DNA of 33,015 nt from an uncultured Pelagibacteraceae bacterium (GTDB lineage: Bacteria; Pseudomonadota; Alphaproteobacteria; Pelagibacterales; Pelagibacteraceae), in NCBI GenBank assembly GCA_902632275.1, contig CACPBW010000009.1, forward strand, positions 1-33,015. The letters run 5' to 3'. A program made the position numbers and the translations under genes. The notes beneath the pieces were generated by a model that searched no databases, was not told the DNA's origin, and saw only the letters and a list, made by a program, of their open reading frames with translations. The stretch's first letter is position 1, and each line of letters starts with the position of its first letter. This document shows, piece after piece, positions 8,709 through 17,052 of the stretch.

Positions 8709-10862
8709 ATGTTTAATTTTTTAAAAAAAGTATTATCAATATTCATAATTTTTAACCTAACTTTTGTTAGCTCAGCACAAGCTGCTGTAACCTTCGATGA
8801 CATAAACGGAGATGGAACAGGTTTTTATGTTGGAGACGAAGATGTAGATCCTACAGGTGTAACATTTAATAATAATGGAACCACGATGTTTGTGGTATCT
8901 TCAGGTAATGAAGAAATAGAAGAATATACATTAACGACAGGTTTTGATTTATCAACTGCAACCCTCAAATCAAGGTTTGATGTCAGTGGTCAAGAAACTT
9001 CTCCTAATACTCTTCTTTTTAATGGCGATGGAACAAAGATGTTTTTGCTAGGTAGAGCTGGGAATGATGTAAATGTATATACATTATCAACAGGTTTTGA
9101 TTTATCAACTGCAACTTTCAATGACATAAATGGAGATGGATCAGGTTTTGATGTTAGTGGTCAAACTACTTTACCTAGAGCTCTTGCTTTTAATAATGAT
9201 GGAACAAAGATGTTTGTAGTATGTAATGATGACAACGATATAAATGTATATAATTTATCAACAGGTTTTGATTTGTTAACTGCAACTTTCAATGACATAA
9301 ATGGAGATGGATCAGGTTTTGACATTAGTGGTCAAGATGACAGACCTAGAGGTCTTGCTTTTAATAATGATGGAACCAAAATGTTTTTGGTAGGTTTGGA
9401 TGATAAAGATGTAAATGAGTATACGTTATCAACAGGTTTTGATTTAACATCAACTGTATCTTTTGTAGATAGTTTTGATGTTAGTGCTCAAGGTCAACCT
9501 TTTGGTATTACTTTTAATAATTCTGGAACCAAGATGTTTTTGACAAGTCCTGGTGACGATGAAGTAAATTCATATTCTTTAGATTGCGGTTTTAAAGTTG
9601 CTAATTCAGGAAAATGTGAAGCGCCACCAAAAATTAAAGATGTAAGAGGTATAGTAGATGCACAAATTAATACTGCTAAAAAAATTATTGAAGATACAAA
9701 AGTGTCGACTTTTAAAAGACTGGATATATTAAGAGCAAATAAATACCACAACACCAGTGCACAAAATATAGAGTTACTCTTCCAAAATGAATTATTTAAG
9801 AAAGTATCTAATAATGTTGCAAGTCCTATTCAAGCTAAACTAAATCCAATTCAAAAGTTAGATCAAATTTTATCAAATGATTGGAAAGTATGGAATGAAG
9901 GCAGTATCAGTTTTGGAAAAATTGGTGAGACTTCCTTAAGCTCTGCACAAGATATAGATAGATTTGGTTTAACTGTAGGTGCTGATAGAAAAATGGATGA
10001 TGACCAAATATTAGGAGTAGCTTTAAGAGTGGGTAACACTGACGTTAATGTTGGAACCTTTGGTTCTAAAGTTGATACTAAAGCTTTAAGTTTATCTGTT
10101 TACGGGATTAATAGTTTAGTAGACAAGAATTTTTTAAAACATATTTTTGGAGTTAGTTATTTAGATAGTGATATTAGAAGGAATGACGAAGGAAACACTA
10201 ACTCTCATACCGGTGACCGTAAAGGTAAACAATTTTTTGGTTCACTTGATATTGGAAGAGAATACGAAGATGGTGACTTAACTATTAGTTCAATAGGTAG
10301 TATTGATGGAAGTTATACTGCGCTTGATAGCTATACAGAAATTGGCTCTAATGCTATTAGCTATAATGATCAAGATATTAAATCTTTAATGGCTTCTTTA
10401 GGTGTATTAATTGATAAAGATGTTTATTTAGAAAACTCAAATGTAAAATCTAGAGTTAATCTTGAATACAGTAAAGATTTTGCCTCAAATTCTAAAGTGG
10501 TTTCAAGTTATGTAGCAGATAGCGAAAGTTTTGAGTATAAAGCTGATAACAAAAATAGAGATATATACACAGCAGGACTTGGTTTAGATTTTAAACATGA
10601 CGAAGGGTTAACGATTAGTACTGATTATGAAAGACAGCAAATCAAAGGGCATGGTTACATTAATAAATTTACATTCTCAGCAGGTTATTTATATAGAAAT
10701 GAAACAGAGCTTGCATTTAATTACAACCCTTTAAAGGACCACGAATCTAGCTTGAGTTATAGTAAAAATATCAATGGCTTTGATTTTTCAATTAATCACA
10801 ATCATATATTTGATAACTCGGTCGAACACGATACTAATATAGAAGTTTCAAGCACATTTTAG
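8709..10862 (+). CDS. Autotransporter with five propeller-like passenger repeats
   Basis: Outer-membrane or secreted protein of 717 residues. It has a signal peptide (1-25, cleavage after SSAQA), then five degenerate repeats of 51-57 residues (about 39-300). Each repeat has a form of 'FNNDGTKMF' followed by 'VNEYTLSTGFDLSTATF', like short beta-propeller blades of the YVTN/NHL sort. A likely helical linker spans about 310-370. A C-terminal domain (about 395-717) of alternating polar/hydrophobic strands ends in Phe, the normal signal for beta-barrel insertion. Cys in the last repeat (near 293 and 304) may form a disulfide. It is probably an adhesin or surface-display protein; the ligand is unknown. 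Confidence 0.8.
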   Translation: MFNFLKKVLSIFIIFNLTFVSSAQAAVTFDDINGDGTGFYVGDEDVDPTGVTFNNNGTTMFVVSSGNEEIEEYTLTTGFDLSTATLKSRFDVSGQETSPNTLLFNGDGTKMFLLGRAGNDVNVYTLSTGFDLSTATFNDINGDGSGFDVSGQTTLPRALAFNNDGTKMFVVCNDDNDINVYNLSTGFDLLTATFNDINGDGSGFDISGQDDRPRGLAFNNDGTKMFLVGLDDKDVNEYTLSTGFDLTSTVSFVDSFDVSAQGQPFGITFNNSGTKMFLTSPGDDEVNSYSLDCGFKVANSGKCEAPPKIKDVRGIVDAQINTAKKIIEDTKVSTFKRLDILRANKYHNTSAQNIELLFQNELFKKVSNNVASPIQAKLNPIQKLDQILSNDWKVWNEGSISFGKIGETSLSSAQDIDRFGLTVGADRKMDDDQILGVALRVGNTDVNVGTFGSKVDTKALSLSVYGINSLVDKNFLKHIFGVSYLDSDIRRNDEGNTNSHTGDRKGKQFFGSLDIGREYEDGDLTISSIGSIDGSYTALDSYTEIGSNAISYNDQDIKSLMASLGVLIDKDVYLENSNVKSRVNLEYSKDFASNSKVVSSYVADSESFEYKADNKNRDIYTAGLGLDFKHDEGLTISTDYERQQIKGHGYINKFTFSAGYLYRNETELAFNYNPLKDHESSLSYSKNINGFDFSINHNHIFDNSVEHDTNIEVSSTF
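8823..9600 (+). repeat. Tandem in-frame repeats in the autotransporter passenger
   Basis: Five consecutive units start at 8823, 8976, 9147, 9318 and 9474, all at a TTT codon of a 'F-x-V/I-S/G' stretch. Units two and three are exactly 171 bases each. The first (153), fourth (156) and fifth (about 127) lack parts, mainly the 'NDINGDGSG' insert. Units two and three share an uninterrupted 44-base identity around the insert. The nucleotide-level similarity suggests fairly recent duplication or ongoing homogenisation, and offers a substrate for copy-number change. Confidence 0.85.
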
Positions 10863-10875
10863 TACGCTTTAAACA

Positions 10876-11604
10876 ATGAGAATTTTAATTCTTCAACATA
10901 TCGAAATAGAGGATCCTGGTTTCATAAAAGATTTAATGATTAAAGATGGGGCTAATTTAACAACAATAGAATTAGACGAAGGTGAAAAAATTCCAAATGA
11001 TCTTACAAAATTTGATGCCATGTTTTGTATGGGTGGACCAATGGATACCTGGATGGAAAAGGATTATCCTTGGTTAGTTGAGGAAAAAAAAAGAATAAAA
11101 GAATACGTTGTTGATTTAAAAAAACCTTATTTAGGTTTTTGTCTTGGGTGTCAGCTATTAGGCGAAGTAGTTGGAGGAAAAGTAGTCAAATCTAATAATC
11201 CTGAAATAGGAATGTTGAATATCAATTTTTCTAAAAATAAAGATACAGATCCTTTATTTTCTAAATTTCCAAATCAAATTACATCATTGCAATGGCATTC
11301 ATATGAAGTTCAAGGTTTAGAAGATAATAAAAATGTTACCTTATTAGCATCCTCTCCCGAAACCAAATATCAAATATTTAAATACCAAAATCATGCATAT
11401 GGAATTCAATTTCATATAGAAGTTAAAGATACAACAGTTAATGAATGGGGCTGTGTACCAGAATATAAATCTGCTCTAGAAAAACAATTGGGAGCCAATG
11501 CTTTAGAAAAATTTGATAATGATGCAAAAGCAAATATGAAAGATATGAATAATTACTCTAATATTTTGTATTCAAAATTTAAGAGTGATATTCTTAAAAT
11601 ATAA
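10876..11604 (+). CDS. Class I glutamine amidotransferase (GuaA-type GATase domain protein)
   Basis: Stand-alone amidotransferase of 242 residues. The nucleophile is Cys89 in LGFCLGCQLLGE, and the other triad residues are His180 and Glu182 in GIQFHIEV. The oxyanion strand is CMGGPMDTW (near 50). Such free-standing GATases hydrolyse glutamine or a gamma-glutamyl compound, and some are gamma-glutamyl-polyamine/peptide hydrolases. A partner synthetase is not present nearby. It lies 13 bases after the autotransporter, and its stop is followed directly by a strong ribosome site for the AhpD-like gene, so the two genes probably form one unit. Confidence 0.87.
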   Translation: MRILILQHIEIEDPGFIKDLMIKDGANLTTIELDEGEKIPNDLTKFDAMFCMGGPMDTWMEKDYPWLVEEKKRIKEYVVDLKKPYLGFCLGCQLLGEVVGGKVVKSNNPEIGMLNINFSKNKDTDPLFSKFPNQITSLQWHSYEVQGLEDNKNVTLLASSPETKYQIFKYQNHAYGIQFHIEVKDTTVNEWGCVPEYKSALEKQLGANALEKFDNDAKANMKDMNNYSNILYSKFKSDILKI

Positions 11605-11611
11605 AAGGAGG
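11605..11611 (+). promoter_or_regulatory. Strong Shine-Dalgarno site of the AhpD-like gene
   Basis: AAGGAGG lies 4 bases before the ATG at 11616 and immediately after the amidotransferase stop. Most genes in this window have no recognisable site, so this one marks the start clearly and suggests efficient translation. Confidence 0.7.
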
Positions 11612-11615
11612 ATAT

Positions 11616-12008
11616 ATGTCAGTATTTAAACTTGTTAATGAAACAAAAGCTAAGGGAAAAGTAAAAAAGATATTTAATGATATTAAAAAAACTAGAAATA
11701 TAAAAAAAATTCCAAATTTTTGGAAAGCAATAGCTAACAATCCTGAAACATTGGAAAGAACTTGGAATAATTTAAAACAAATAATGAGGAAGGGTGCACT
11801 CGATCCAGTTACTAAAGAATTAATTTATGTTGCAGTTTCAATTACAAATAGTTGTGAGTATTGTATTAGATCTCACACAGCTGCAGCTAAAAAAAAAGGA
11901 GCGTCAGATCAAATGATTAAGGAGATGATTGATGTTGTTGGTATAGCAAATCAAAATAATAAGTTAGTAGAATCTTACCAAGTAGAGGTAGATAAAATTT
12001 ATAAGTAG
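11616..12008 (+). CDS. Carboxymuconolactone decarboxylase / AhpD-like protein
   Basis: Small all-helical protein of 130 residues of the CMD/AhpD superfamily. The redox signature is Cys80-x-x-Cys83 with His87 (SCEYCIRSHTAAAKKKG), the core of AhpD-type alkylhydroperoxidase activity. Members act as thiol-based peroxidase reductants, though many are uncharacterised. The start is set by the AAGGAGG site. Its 3' end faces the heme-monooxygenase gene with only two bases between stops, and no terminator hairpin is visible there. Role: probably defence against peroxides, by family. Confidence 0.88.
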   Translation: MSVFKLVNETKAKGKVKKIFNDIKKTRNIKKIPNFWKAIANNPETLERTWNNLKQIMRKGALDPVTKELIYVAVSITNSCEYCIRSHTAAAKKKGASDQMIKEMIDVVGIANQNNKLVESYQVEVDKIYK

Positions 12009-12010
12009 AC

Positions 12011-12313
12011 TTAAATAACTACTTCAAAACCTTCAAAGTTTGGGGCACCGATATAAAGATCTTTATGTTGTCCCGCATTTTTATGAGCAAGTCTAAAAGC
12101 TTCTGATTTTGTCCAATCAATAAAAGCATCTTTAGAAGCCCAAATACTATGAGATGCATATAAGGTATGATCTTCACTTTCATTTCCTTTTACCAAATGA
12201 AATTCTTTAAAACCATCTACTCCTTTTAAATGCGTATCTCTATTTTTCCAAACATCTTCAAATTCTTTCTCTTTTCCTTTTACAATTTTGAATCTGTTCA
12301 TTGCTATAAACAT
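12011..12313 (-). CDS. IsdG/HmoA-type heme-degrading monooxygenase (ABM superfamily)
   Basis: 100-residue dimeric-type alpha+beta barrel of the antibiotic-biosynthesis-monooxygenase superfamily. What is seen: Asn6 in AMNRFKI, Trp67 in FIDWTKS and His77 in LAHKNAG. These match in identity and spacing the Asn/Trp/His set that IsdG and IsdI need to cleave heme. The segment around residues 50-80 is the typical heme-pocket region. A heme-opening role (iron release, linear tetrapyrrole) is therefore likely but not proven; plain ABM enzymes share the fold. It lies 5 bases downstream of the SDR gene on the same strand, so the two are co-transcribed. Confidence 0.8.
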   Translation of the reverse strand: MFIAMNRFKIVKGKEKEFEDVWKNRDTHLKGVDGFKEFHLVKGNESEDHTLYASHSIWASKDAFIDWTKSEAFRLAHKNAGQHKDLYIGAPNFEGFEVVI

Positions 12314-12318
12314 ATAGT

Positions 12319-13029
12319 TTAAGATAAAGTTGATCTTCCTCCATCAACACCAATAACTTGTCCTGTTACCCAAGAACTTTCATCGGTAATTAAAAATTTT
12401 GCAAGTGACGCACTATCTGCACCTTCACCAACTCTTTTTAGTGGGTGAGCTTTTGCAATACCTTCTGCAAGCACAGCATTCTTTAACATTGGTTCAGCAA
12501 TTTTTGATTTAGACAAACTTGGTGCAATACAATTTACCCTTACATTTGGCGCAAGCTCGGACGCTAAACTGACTGTTAATCCTTCAACAGCAGCTTTAGC
12601 TGATGCAATTATTCCATGATTACTAAAACCTCTTCTAACTGCAACAGTTGAAAATAAAACGACTGATCCTTTACTTTTTTTTAAAGTATCCTGGTATCCT
12701 CTAATTACTTCTAATGCAGAATAACAATTTAACTTCATACATTGATTAAATTCGTCTTCTTTAATCATTCTTAGTGGTTTTAAAACTATTGAACCAACAC
12801 AATATGCAATACCTTTTACATCCGGAACATCTGCTTTAACTTTATCAACAAATCCATTTTCAAGAACATCTGCAACAGTAAAAGAACAACCCAATTCCTC
12901 TGAAAGTTTTTTAACCTCACTTTGATTTCTAGCAACCAAATGAACTTCTTTTCCAGATTCTTTAAGTTGCTTTGATAAACTTGAACCGATCGAACCTGTC
13001 GCACCAAAAATTAAATATTTTTCTGACAT
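12319..13029 (-). CDS. Short-chain dehydrogenase/reductase lacking the catalytic Tyr
   Basis: SDR of 236 residues with the dinucleotide motif GATGSIG (9-15), the Asn of the tetrad at 101 (KLNCYSALE), Ser127 in VVLFSTV and Lys145 in ASAKAAVEG. At the expected Tyr position (141, four before Lys145) there is Ile, with His138 three residues earlier. So the YxxxK signature is broken while the rest of the fold, including the closing 'TGQVIGVDGG', is intact. I recall related SDRs with the same His-containing loop in other bacteria, so it may be a subfamily rather than decay. It heads a two-gene unit with the heme monooxygenase and diverges from the photolyase 28 bases away. Confidence 0.85.
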   Translation of the reverse strand: MSEKYLIFGATGSIGSSLSKQLKESGKEVHLVARNQSEVKKLSEELGCSFTVADVLENGFVDKVKADVPDVKGIAYCVGSIVLKPLRMIKEDEFNQCMKLNCYSALEVIRGYQDTLKKSKGSVVLFSTVAVRRGFSNHGIIASAKAAVEGLTVSLASELAPNVRVNCIAPSLSKSKIAEPMLKNAVLAEGIAKAHPLKRVGEGADSASLAKFLITDESSWVTGQVIGVDGGRSTLS

Positions 13030-13057
13030 ATATTTTTTTTAAAGCTATATTAGCCCT

Positions 13058-14548
13058 ATGAAGTTATTTTTTATACTTGGAAATCAACTATTTCCACCAA
13101 AATATCTAGACCGCTTCAAAAATGATCACCTGTTTTTTATGTCAGAAGACTATGAATTATGCACATATGAAAAGCATCACAAGTTAAAGATTCTACTATT
13201 TTTGTCAGCTATGAGATCTCATGCAGATCATTTAAAAAAAAATAAATTTAAAGTTGAATATACAAAGATCGACTCAGCAGATTTTAAAAAAGATTATTTG
13301 GAAAAAGTAAAGAAAGTTATTAAATCAAAAAAAATTAAAGAGATCACAACATTTGAAATTGAAGACAAATTCTTTGAAAAAAAAGTACAAAATTTCGTAA
13401 AAAAAAATGATTTGGTTTGGCATCAAATCAAATCCCCAATGTTTTTAAACTCTAGAGAAGAATTTAATAATTATCTTTCTAAAAACAAAAGACCATTCAT
13501 GGCAACTTTTTACAAAGGCACAAGACAAAAGCTTAATATCTTGATGAAGAAAGATGGAACACCAGAAGGTGGCAAATGGAGTTTTGATGAAGATAATAGA
13601 AAAAAACTTCCAAAAAATACAAAAATACCAAAATTTCCAAATATAACTGAAACAAAACACACAAAACATTTAAAACCTATTGTTGATAAAATATTTAAAG
13701 ATCATCCAGGAAGTACAAAAAATTTTTGGTTTGCAACTGAACACAATGATGTTGTGAAACTTTTAAGTTTTTTTCTTAAAGAAAAATCAAATTTATTTGG
13801 TGATTATGAGGATGCAGTTGATCAAGGTAATAATATTTTATTTCATAGTGCTTTAAGCCCTTATATTAATTTAGGACTTATAACTCCTGAATTTATTATT
13901 TCTAAAACTTTAGAGTTCCATAAAAAAAATAAAATTAGACTTAATTCTTTAGAGGGTTATGTAAGACAAGTCATTGGCTGGAGAGAATTTATGCGAGGAG
14001 TTTATCAAAAGTACAGCGAGGATATGGAGACAAGAAATTTTTTTAAACAAAATCGAAAAATGAAAGATACATGGTACAAAGGAACAACTGGATTGCCACC
14101 TTTGGATCACGCAATTAAGAATGCATTAAATCATGGATGGTCACATCATATTGAAAGATTAATGATACTCTCAAATATAATGAACTTGTGTGAGATAAAA
14201 CCTAAAATTGTTTATAAATGGTTTATGGAAATGTTTGTAGATTCATCTGACTGGGTAATGGTGCCCAATGTTTATGGTATGGGCTTATTTAGCGATGGAG
14301 GTATTTTCGCGACTAAACCATATATTTGTGGATCAAGTTATTTTATGAAAATGATGGATTTTAAAAAAGGTGAATGGTGTAACACTATGGATGGTTTATA
14401 CTGGAGATTTATAAATAGAAATAGATCTTTTTTTTTAAAAAATCCAAGACTTTCAATGATGGTGAGAATCTTCGATAAAATGAAACCAGAAAGAAAAAAA
14501 TTAATTTTAGCGGAAGCTGAAAAATTTATTAATTTTAATACTAATTAA
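13058..14548 (+). CDS. DPRP-family cryptochrome/photolyase (FeS-BCP / prokaryotic (6-4) photolyase type)
   Basis: FAD-binding flavoprotein of 496 residues that, by family, repairs UV photoproducts with blue light or senses light. The N-terminal alpha/beta domain begins FFILGNQLFPPKYLDRF and runs to about residue 150. The C-terminal helical FAD domain includes YVRQVIGWREFMRGVY, the family signature, and ends with GLYWRFINRN. The family's usual iron-sulfur ligand set includes a CxxC pair after 'MSDY'; here the region reads MMDFKKGEWC. Only Cys378, Cys424 and Cys441 lie near, so a [4Fe-4S] cluster is doubtful. Neighbouring SDR and photolyase-linked genes support a light-response role. Confidence 0.87.
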   Translation: MKLFFILGNQLFPPKYLDRFKNDHLFFMSEDYELCTYEKHHKLKILLFLSAMRSHADHLKKNKFKVEYTKIDSADFKKDYLEKVKKVIKSKKIKEITTFEIEDKFFEKKVQNFVKKNDLVWHQIKSPMFLNSREEFNNYLSKNKRPFMATFYKGTRQKLNILMKKDGTPEGGKWSFDEDNRKKLPKNTKIPKFPNITETKHTKHLKPIVDKIFKDHPGSTKNFWFATEHNDVVKLLSFFLKEKSNLFGDYEDAVDQGNNILFHSALSPYINLGLITPEFIISKTLEFHKKNKIRLNSLEGYVRQVIGWREFMRGVYQKYSEDMETRNFFKQNRKMKDTWYKGTTGLPPLDHAIKNALNHGWSHHIERLMILSNIMNLCEIKPKIVYKWFMEMFVDSSDWVMVPNVYGMGLFSDGGIFATKPYICGSSYFMKMMDFKKGEWCNTMDGLYWRFINRNRSFFLKNPRLSMMVRIFDKMKPERKKLILAEAEKFINFNTN

Positions 14549-15252
14549 TTAAAATTAATTTTTATTAAATATAATTTTATTAAACCAAACAATGATTGAA
14601 TAATTAATTTTATATTTACTGAGCTTTCTCCTCTTTTACGATTTATAAATATAGATGGTGTTTCTGATATTTTTAAATTATTCATTTTTAATTTTAATAA
14701 AGTTTCTGATAAAACAATAAATCCATCGCCAATCTTTCCACACTTTGAAACAACAATTTTTAATGCTTTTTTAGAATACATTCTATAACCATTAGTATAA
14801 TCACTTACACCAACATTAAGTAAAAGCTTTGCAAGAAAATTTGCTAACAAAGAAAACACTCTTCTTTGAATTGACCAATTGTAAATTTTACTATTATTTA
14901 GATATCTACTTGAAACTAATAGATCTAATTTTCTGTTTTTAAATATTTTTAAATTTTTTCCAAGTTCCTCTGGTTTATGGGAAAAATCAGCATCCATTTC
15001 AACAAAAAATTTGATCTTGTTATCTTTTATTGCTCTCTTAAAACCTTCAATAACCGCTGACCCTCTACCTTTTTTATTTTTTCTATATATATAAGTGATT
15101 TTTTTATTTTTTTTAAAATAATCATTTAAATTATAATTTTTTGTATCATCAACAATGAAAATTTTTGAGTTTGGATAAAGTTTAATTAATCTATTTGAAA
15201 GTTTAAAAATATTTTCTTTTTCATTATAAGTGGGAATTATAATACCTAACAT
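14545..15252 (-). CDS. Family 2 glycosyltransferase, polyprenol-phosphate mannose synthase-like
   Basis: GT-A enzyme of 235 residues that likely transfers a sugar from a nucleotide donor to a polyprenyl phosphate at the inner membrane face. Motifs are IIIPTYNEKENI at the N-terminus, IFIVDD (31-36), GRGSAVIEGFKRA and the metal site Asp87-Ala-Asp89 in VEMDADFSHKPEEL. It lacks the C-terminal membrane helices of the longer DPM1 relatives, with only a hydrophobic tail near 215-230. Its last bases overlap the end of the photolyase gene (4 bases, convergent), and it diverges from the membrane protein gene at 15310. The two may work together in glycolipid or surface glycan synthesis. Confidence 0.87.
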   Translation of the reverse strand: MLGIIIPTYNEKENIFKLSNRLIKLYPNSKIFIVDDTKNYNLNDYFKKNKKITYIYRKNKKGRGSAVIEGFKRAIKDNKIKFFVEMDADFSHKPEELGKNLKIFKNRKLDLLVSSRYLNNSKIYNWSIQRRVFSLLANFLAKLLLNVGVSDYTNGYRMYSKKALKIVVSKCGKIGDGFIVLSETLLKLKMNNLKISETPSIFINRKRGESSVNIKLIIQSLFGLIKLYLIKINFN

Positions 15253-15309
15253 ACTATTTTGTTTATTTTTATAATTGAATTATATATATGAATATCAAAC
15301 ACAAACTAA

Positions 15310-16503
15310 ATGAAAAAGAGACTTGAAGGTTATTTATTATATTATCTTCTTATATTGTTAAGCTTTGCTTACTTTTTCTTATTTTTGAAACACGGGGTTG
15401 GCAATGACTCTACTATCTCTGAATGGCTTATAAATTACGAAGGAGGATTTACCAAAAGAGGTATTATTGGACAAATAGCAATTGAAATATCTAGATATTT
15501 TAATTCTGAGTTAAGATGGGTAATTTTTATATTACAAACTTTTACTATTACATCATATTTCTTGCTTTTATTTTATTTATTAAAAAAACTTCATTATGAA
15601 AGAGTAATTATTTTATCAATTTTTACTCCAATTTTTATTTTGTATCCAGTTGCTGAAATTGAAGTTTTGGCACGTAAAGAAATTATAGTATTTTGTTCTT
15701 TTCTAATTTATTTTTTAGTCCCAAGAGATAATAAGTTTAAATCAACTAGTTTTATAATTTTTCTTACATTTGCAATGTTAGTCTGGGAACCAATTATAAT
15801 TTTTTTCCCTCTTATTCTTCTTTTTGAAATAATAGAAAATAATATAGAAAAACTTAACTTCAATTTTATAAAAATAATTTTTTGTTTTATTCCAAGCTTA
15901 GTTATCGCACTCATTATATTTTTTAATCCTTTAACGGTTGATGAGCACACGATTATGAAAACAGTTTTAAAAAATGAATTTGGAGAAAATTGCTATATGT
16001 CATGTCATCGACTAATAACTGTTCCAATTGAGGGAAATTTCAAAGAGGTGTATAACAAATACTCATTTGAGGTTTTTTTTAGATATTCATTAATTATACT
16101 TATTGGCTTTTTTCCTTTGCTGGTATTATTAAATAGTTCTTCTCTAAAAAATAAAAATTTATTCATATTTAAAAAATTTAATAAGCCAATTTTTACGTTC
16201 TATATAGCACTTTTACCTGTCATATTACTGTTTGCTGCTGGTTACGACTGGGGAAGGTGGGTGAATATTTCCTACGTAATGTTGGCTTTAATTTATTATA
16301 AATTACTCTCAAATAATTACTTAATTTTAAATTTTGAAAAATTAAAAAAACATTTTCTTTATAAAATAAAAGGAAAAGCATTTATATTTTTATTTGTCAT
16401 ATATTGTTTTGGTTGGAACCCCAAGACTGTTATATCAGGAGATGTCGCATCATTTCCGGGATATAGAATACCCTATAAAGTTTTTAAAATCGTATCAAAT
16501 TAA
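15310..16503 (+). CDS. Polytopic membrane protein of unknown family
   Basis: 397-residue inner-membrane protein with roughly nine to eleven hydrophobic segments. The first follows a short Lys/Arg-rich N-terminus. Between segments one and two is the loop YEGGFTKRGIIGQIA, and late in the protein there is GYDWGRWVNISY. Two Cys (ENCYMSCH) lie in a large predicted periplasmic loop near residues 225-240. The layout resembles polymerase/glycan-assembly integral proteins (EpsG- or GT-C-like), but I see no diagnostic motif. The neighbouring polyprenol-mannosyltransferase, transcribed divergently, makes a lipid-linked glycan role plausible. No firm function is offered. Confidence 0.75.
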   Translation: MKKRLEGYLLYYLLILLSFAYFFLFLKHGVGNDSTISEWLINYEGGFTKRGIIGQIAIEISRYFNSELRWVIFILQTFTITSYFLLLFYLLKKLHYERVIILSIFTPIFILYPVAEIEVLARKEIIVFCSFLIYFLVPRDNKFKSTSFIIFLTFAMLVWEPIIIFFPLILLFEIIENNIEKLNFNFIKIIFCFIPSLVIALIIFFNPLTVDEHTIMKTVLKNEFGENCYMSCHRLITVPIEGNFKEVYNKYSFEVFFRYSLIILIGFFPLLVLLNSSSLKNKNLFIFKKFNKPIFTFYIALLPVILLFAAGYDWGRWVNISYVMLALIYYKLLSNNYLILNFEKLKKHFLYKIKGKAFIFLFVIYCFGWNPKTVISGDVASFPGYRIPYKVFKIVSN

Positions 16504-16540
16504 AAAAAATTGTATTCAAAAAAGTAAAAAAATTTTAATA

Positions 16541-16569
16541 TTGTTCTTAAATTTATTTTAGTTTAAAAT
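16541..16569 (+). promoter_or_regulatory. Putative sigma70-type promoter of DUF393/DUF2256
   Basis: TTGTTC (16541-16546), a 17-base spacer and TAAAAT (16564-16569). The ATG of the DUF393 gene follows at 16580, so the leader would be only about 4-5 bases. The surroundings are AT-rich, so chance matches are possible. Confidence 0.4.
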
Positions 16570-16579
16570 TTGAAAATCT

Positions 16580-16930
16580 ATGTCCATCAAAGTTTTTTTT
16601 AATAATTCATGTAGTGTTTGCAGATTAGAAATAAATCACTATAAAAAAATTGCTGATAGTAATTTGGAATGGGTAGATATTACAAATAATGAAGAAGCTT
16701 TAAAACTAACATCAAAATCTCAAGAAGAGCTTTTAAGGAGACTTCATGTAATAGACGAGGGTAAGGTGGTAGGTGGAGCTAAAGCATTTATTATAATATG
16801 GTCTAAAATCCCAAAATATAACTTTTTAGCTAAAATTTTTTCAATTAAGCCATTATATATTTTATTTCACTACATGTATGAGGTTATTGCATACTTTTTG
16901 TTTCTTAAAAATAAAAACCAACTAAAGTGA
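16580..16930 (+). CDS. DUF393 (DCC family) thiol-disulfide oxidoreductase-like protein
   Basis: 116-residue protein of the DCC family, named for its N-terminal Asp-Cys-Cys. Here the signature reads VFFNNSCSVCRLEI, with Cys11 and Cys14 forming a CxxC and the usual Asp replaced by Asn. A thioredoxin-like fold is expected. The conserved 'GGAKAFIIIWSKIP' stretch follows at about 73-86, and the C-terminal half is hydrophobic (FLAKIFSIKPLYILFHYMY), suggesting membrane contact. The gene overlaps the DUF2256 gene by 4 bases (GTGA), so the two are translationally coupled. The function is not established; a redox role is inferred from CxxC. Confidence 0.83.
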   Translation: MSIKVFFNNSCSVCRLEINHYKKIADSNLEWVDITNNEEALKLTSKSQEELLRRLHVIDEGKVVGGAKAFIIIWSKIPKYNFLAKIFSIKPLYILFHYMYEVIAYFLFLKNKNQLK

Positions 16931-17052
16931 AAAAACAAAACTTACCAAGTAAAATCTGTCCTGTTTGCAAAAGACCATTTGTTTGGAGAAAGAAATGGAA
17001 ATTGAATTGGGACAAGGTAAAGTATTGTTCTAAAAAATGTTCTACTAAATAA
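16927..17052 (+). CDS. DUF2256 zinc-ribbon mini-protein
   Basis: 41-residue protein starting at GTG in a GTGA overlap with DUF393. It carries two Cys pairs, Cys11-x2-Cys14 (KICPVCKRPF) and Cys34-x3-Cys38 (YCSKKCS), with WRKKWKLNWDKV between them. This is the DUF2256 pattern, a tiny presumed zinc-binding protein that in many bacteria sits beside cryptochrome/photolyase genes. The same holds here: its 3' end overlaps the end of the photolyase gene at 17045 by 8 bases. I recognise the family from its motif. Its job is unknown, and nucleic acid or partner binding by the ribbon is an inference. Confidence 0.88.
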   Translation: MKKQNLPSKICPVCKRPFVWRKKWKLNWDKVKYCSKKCSTK

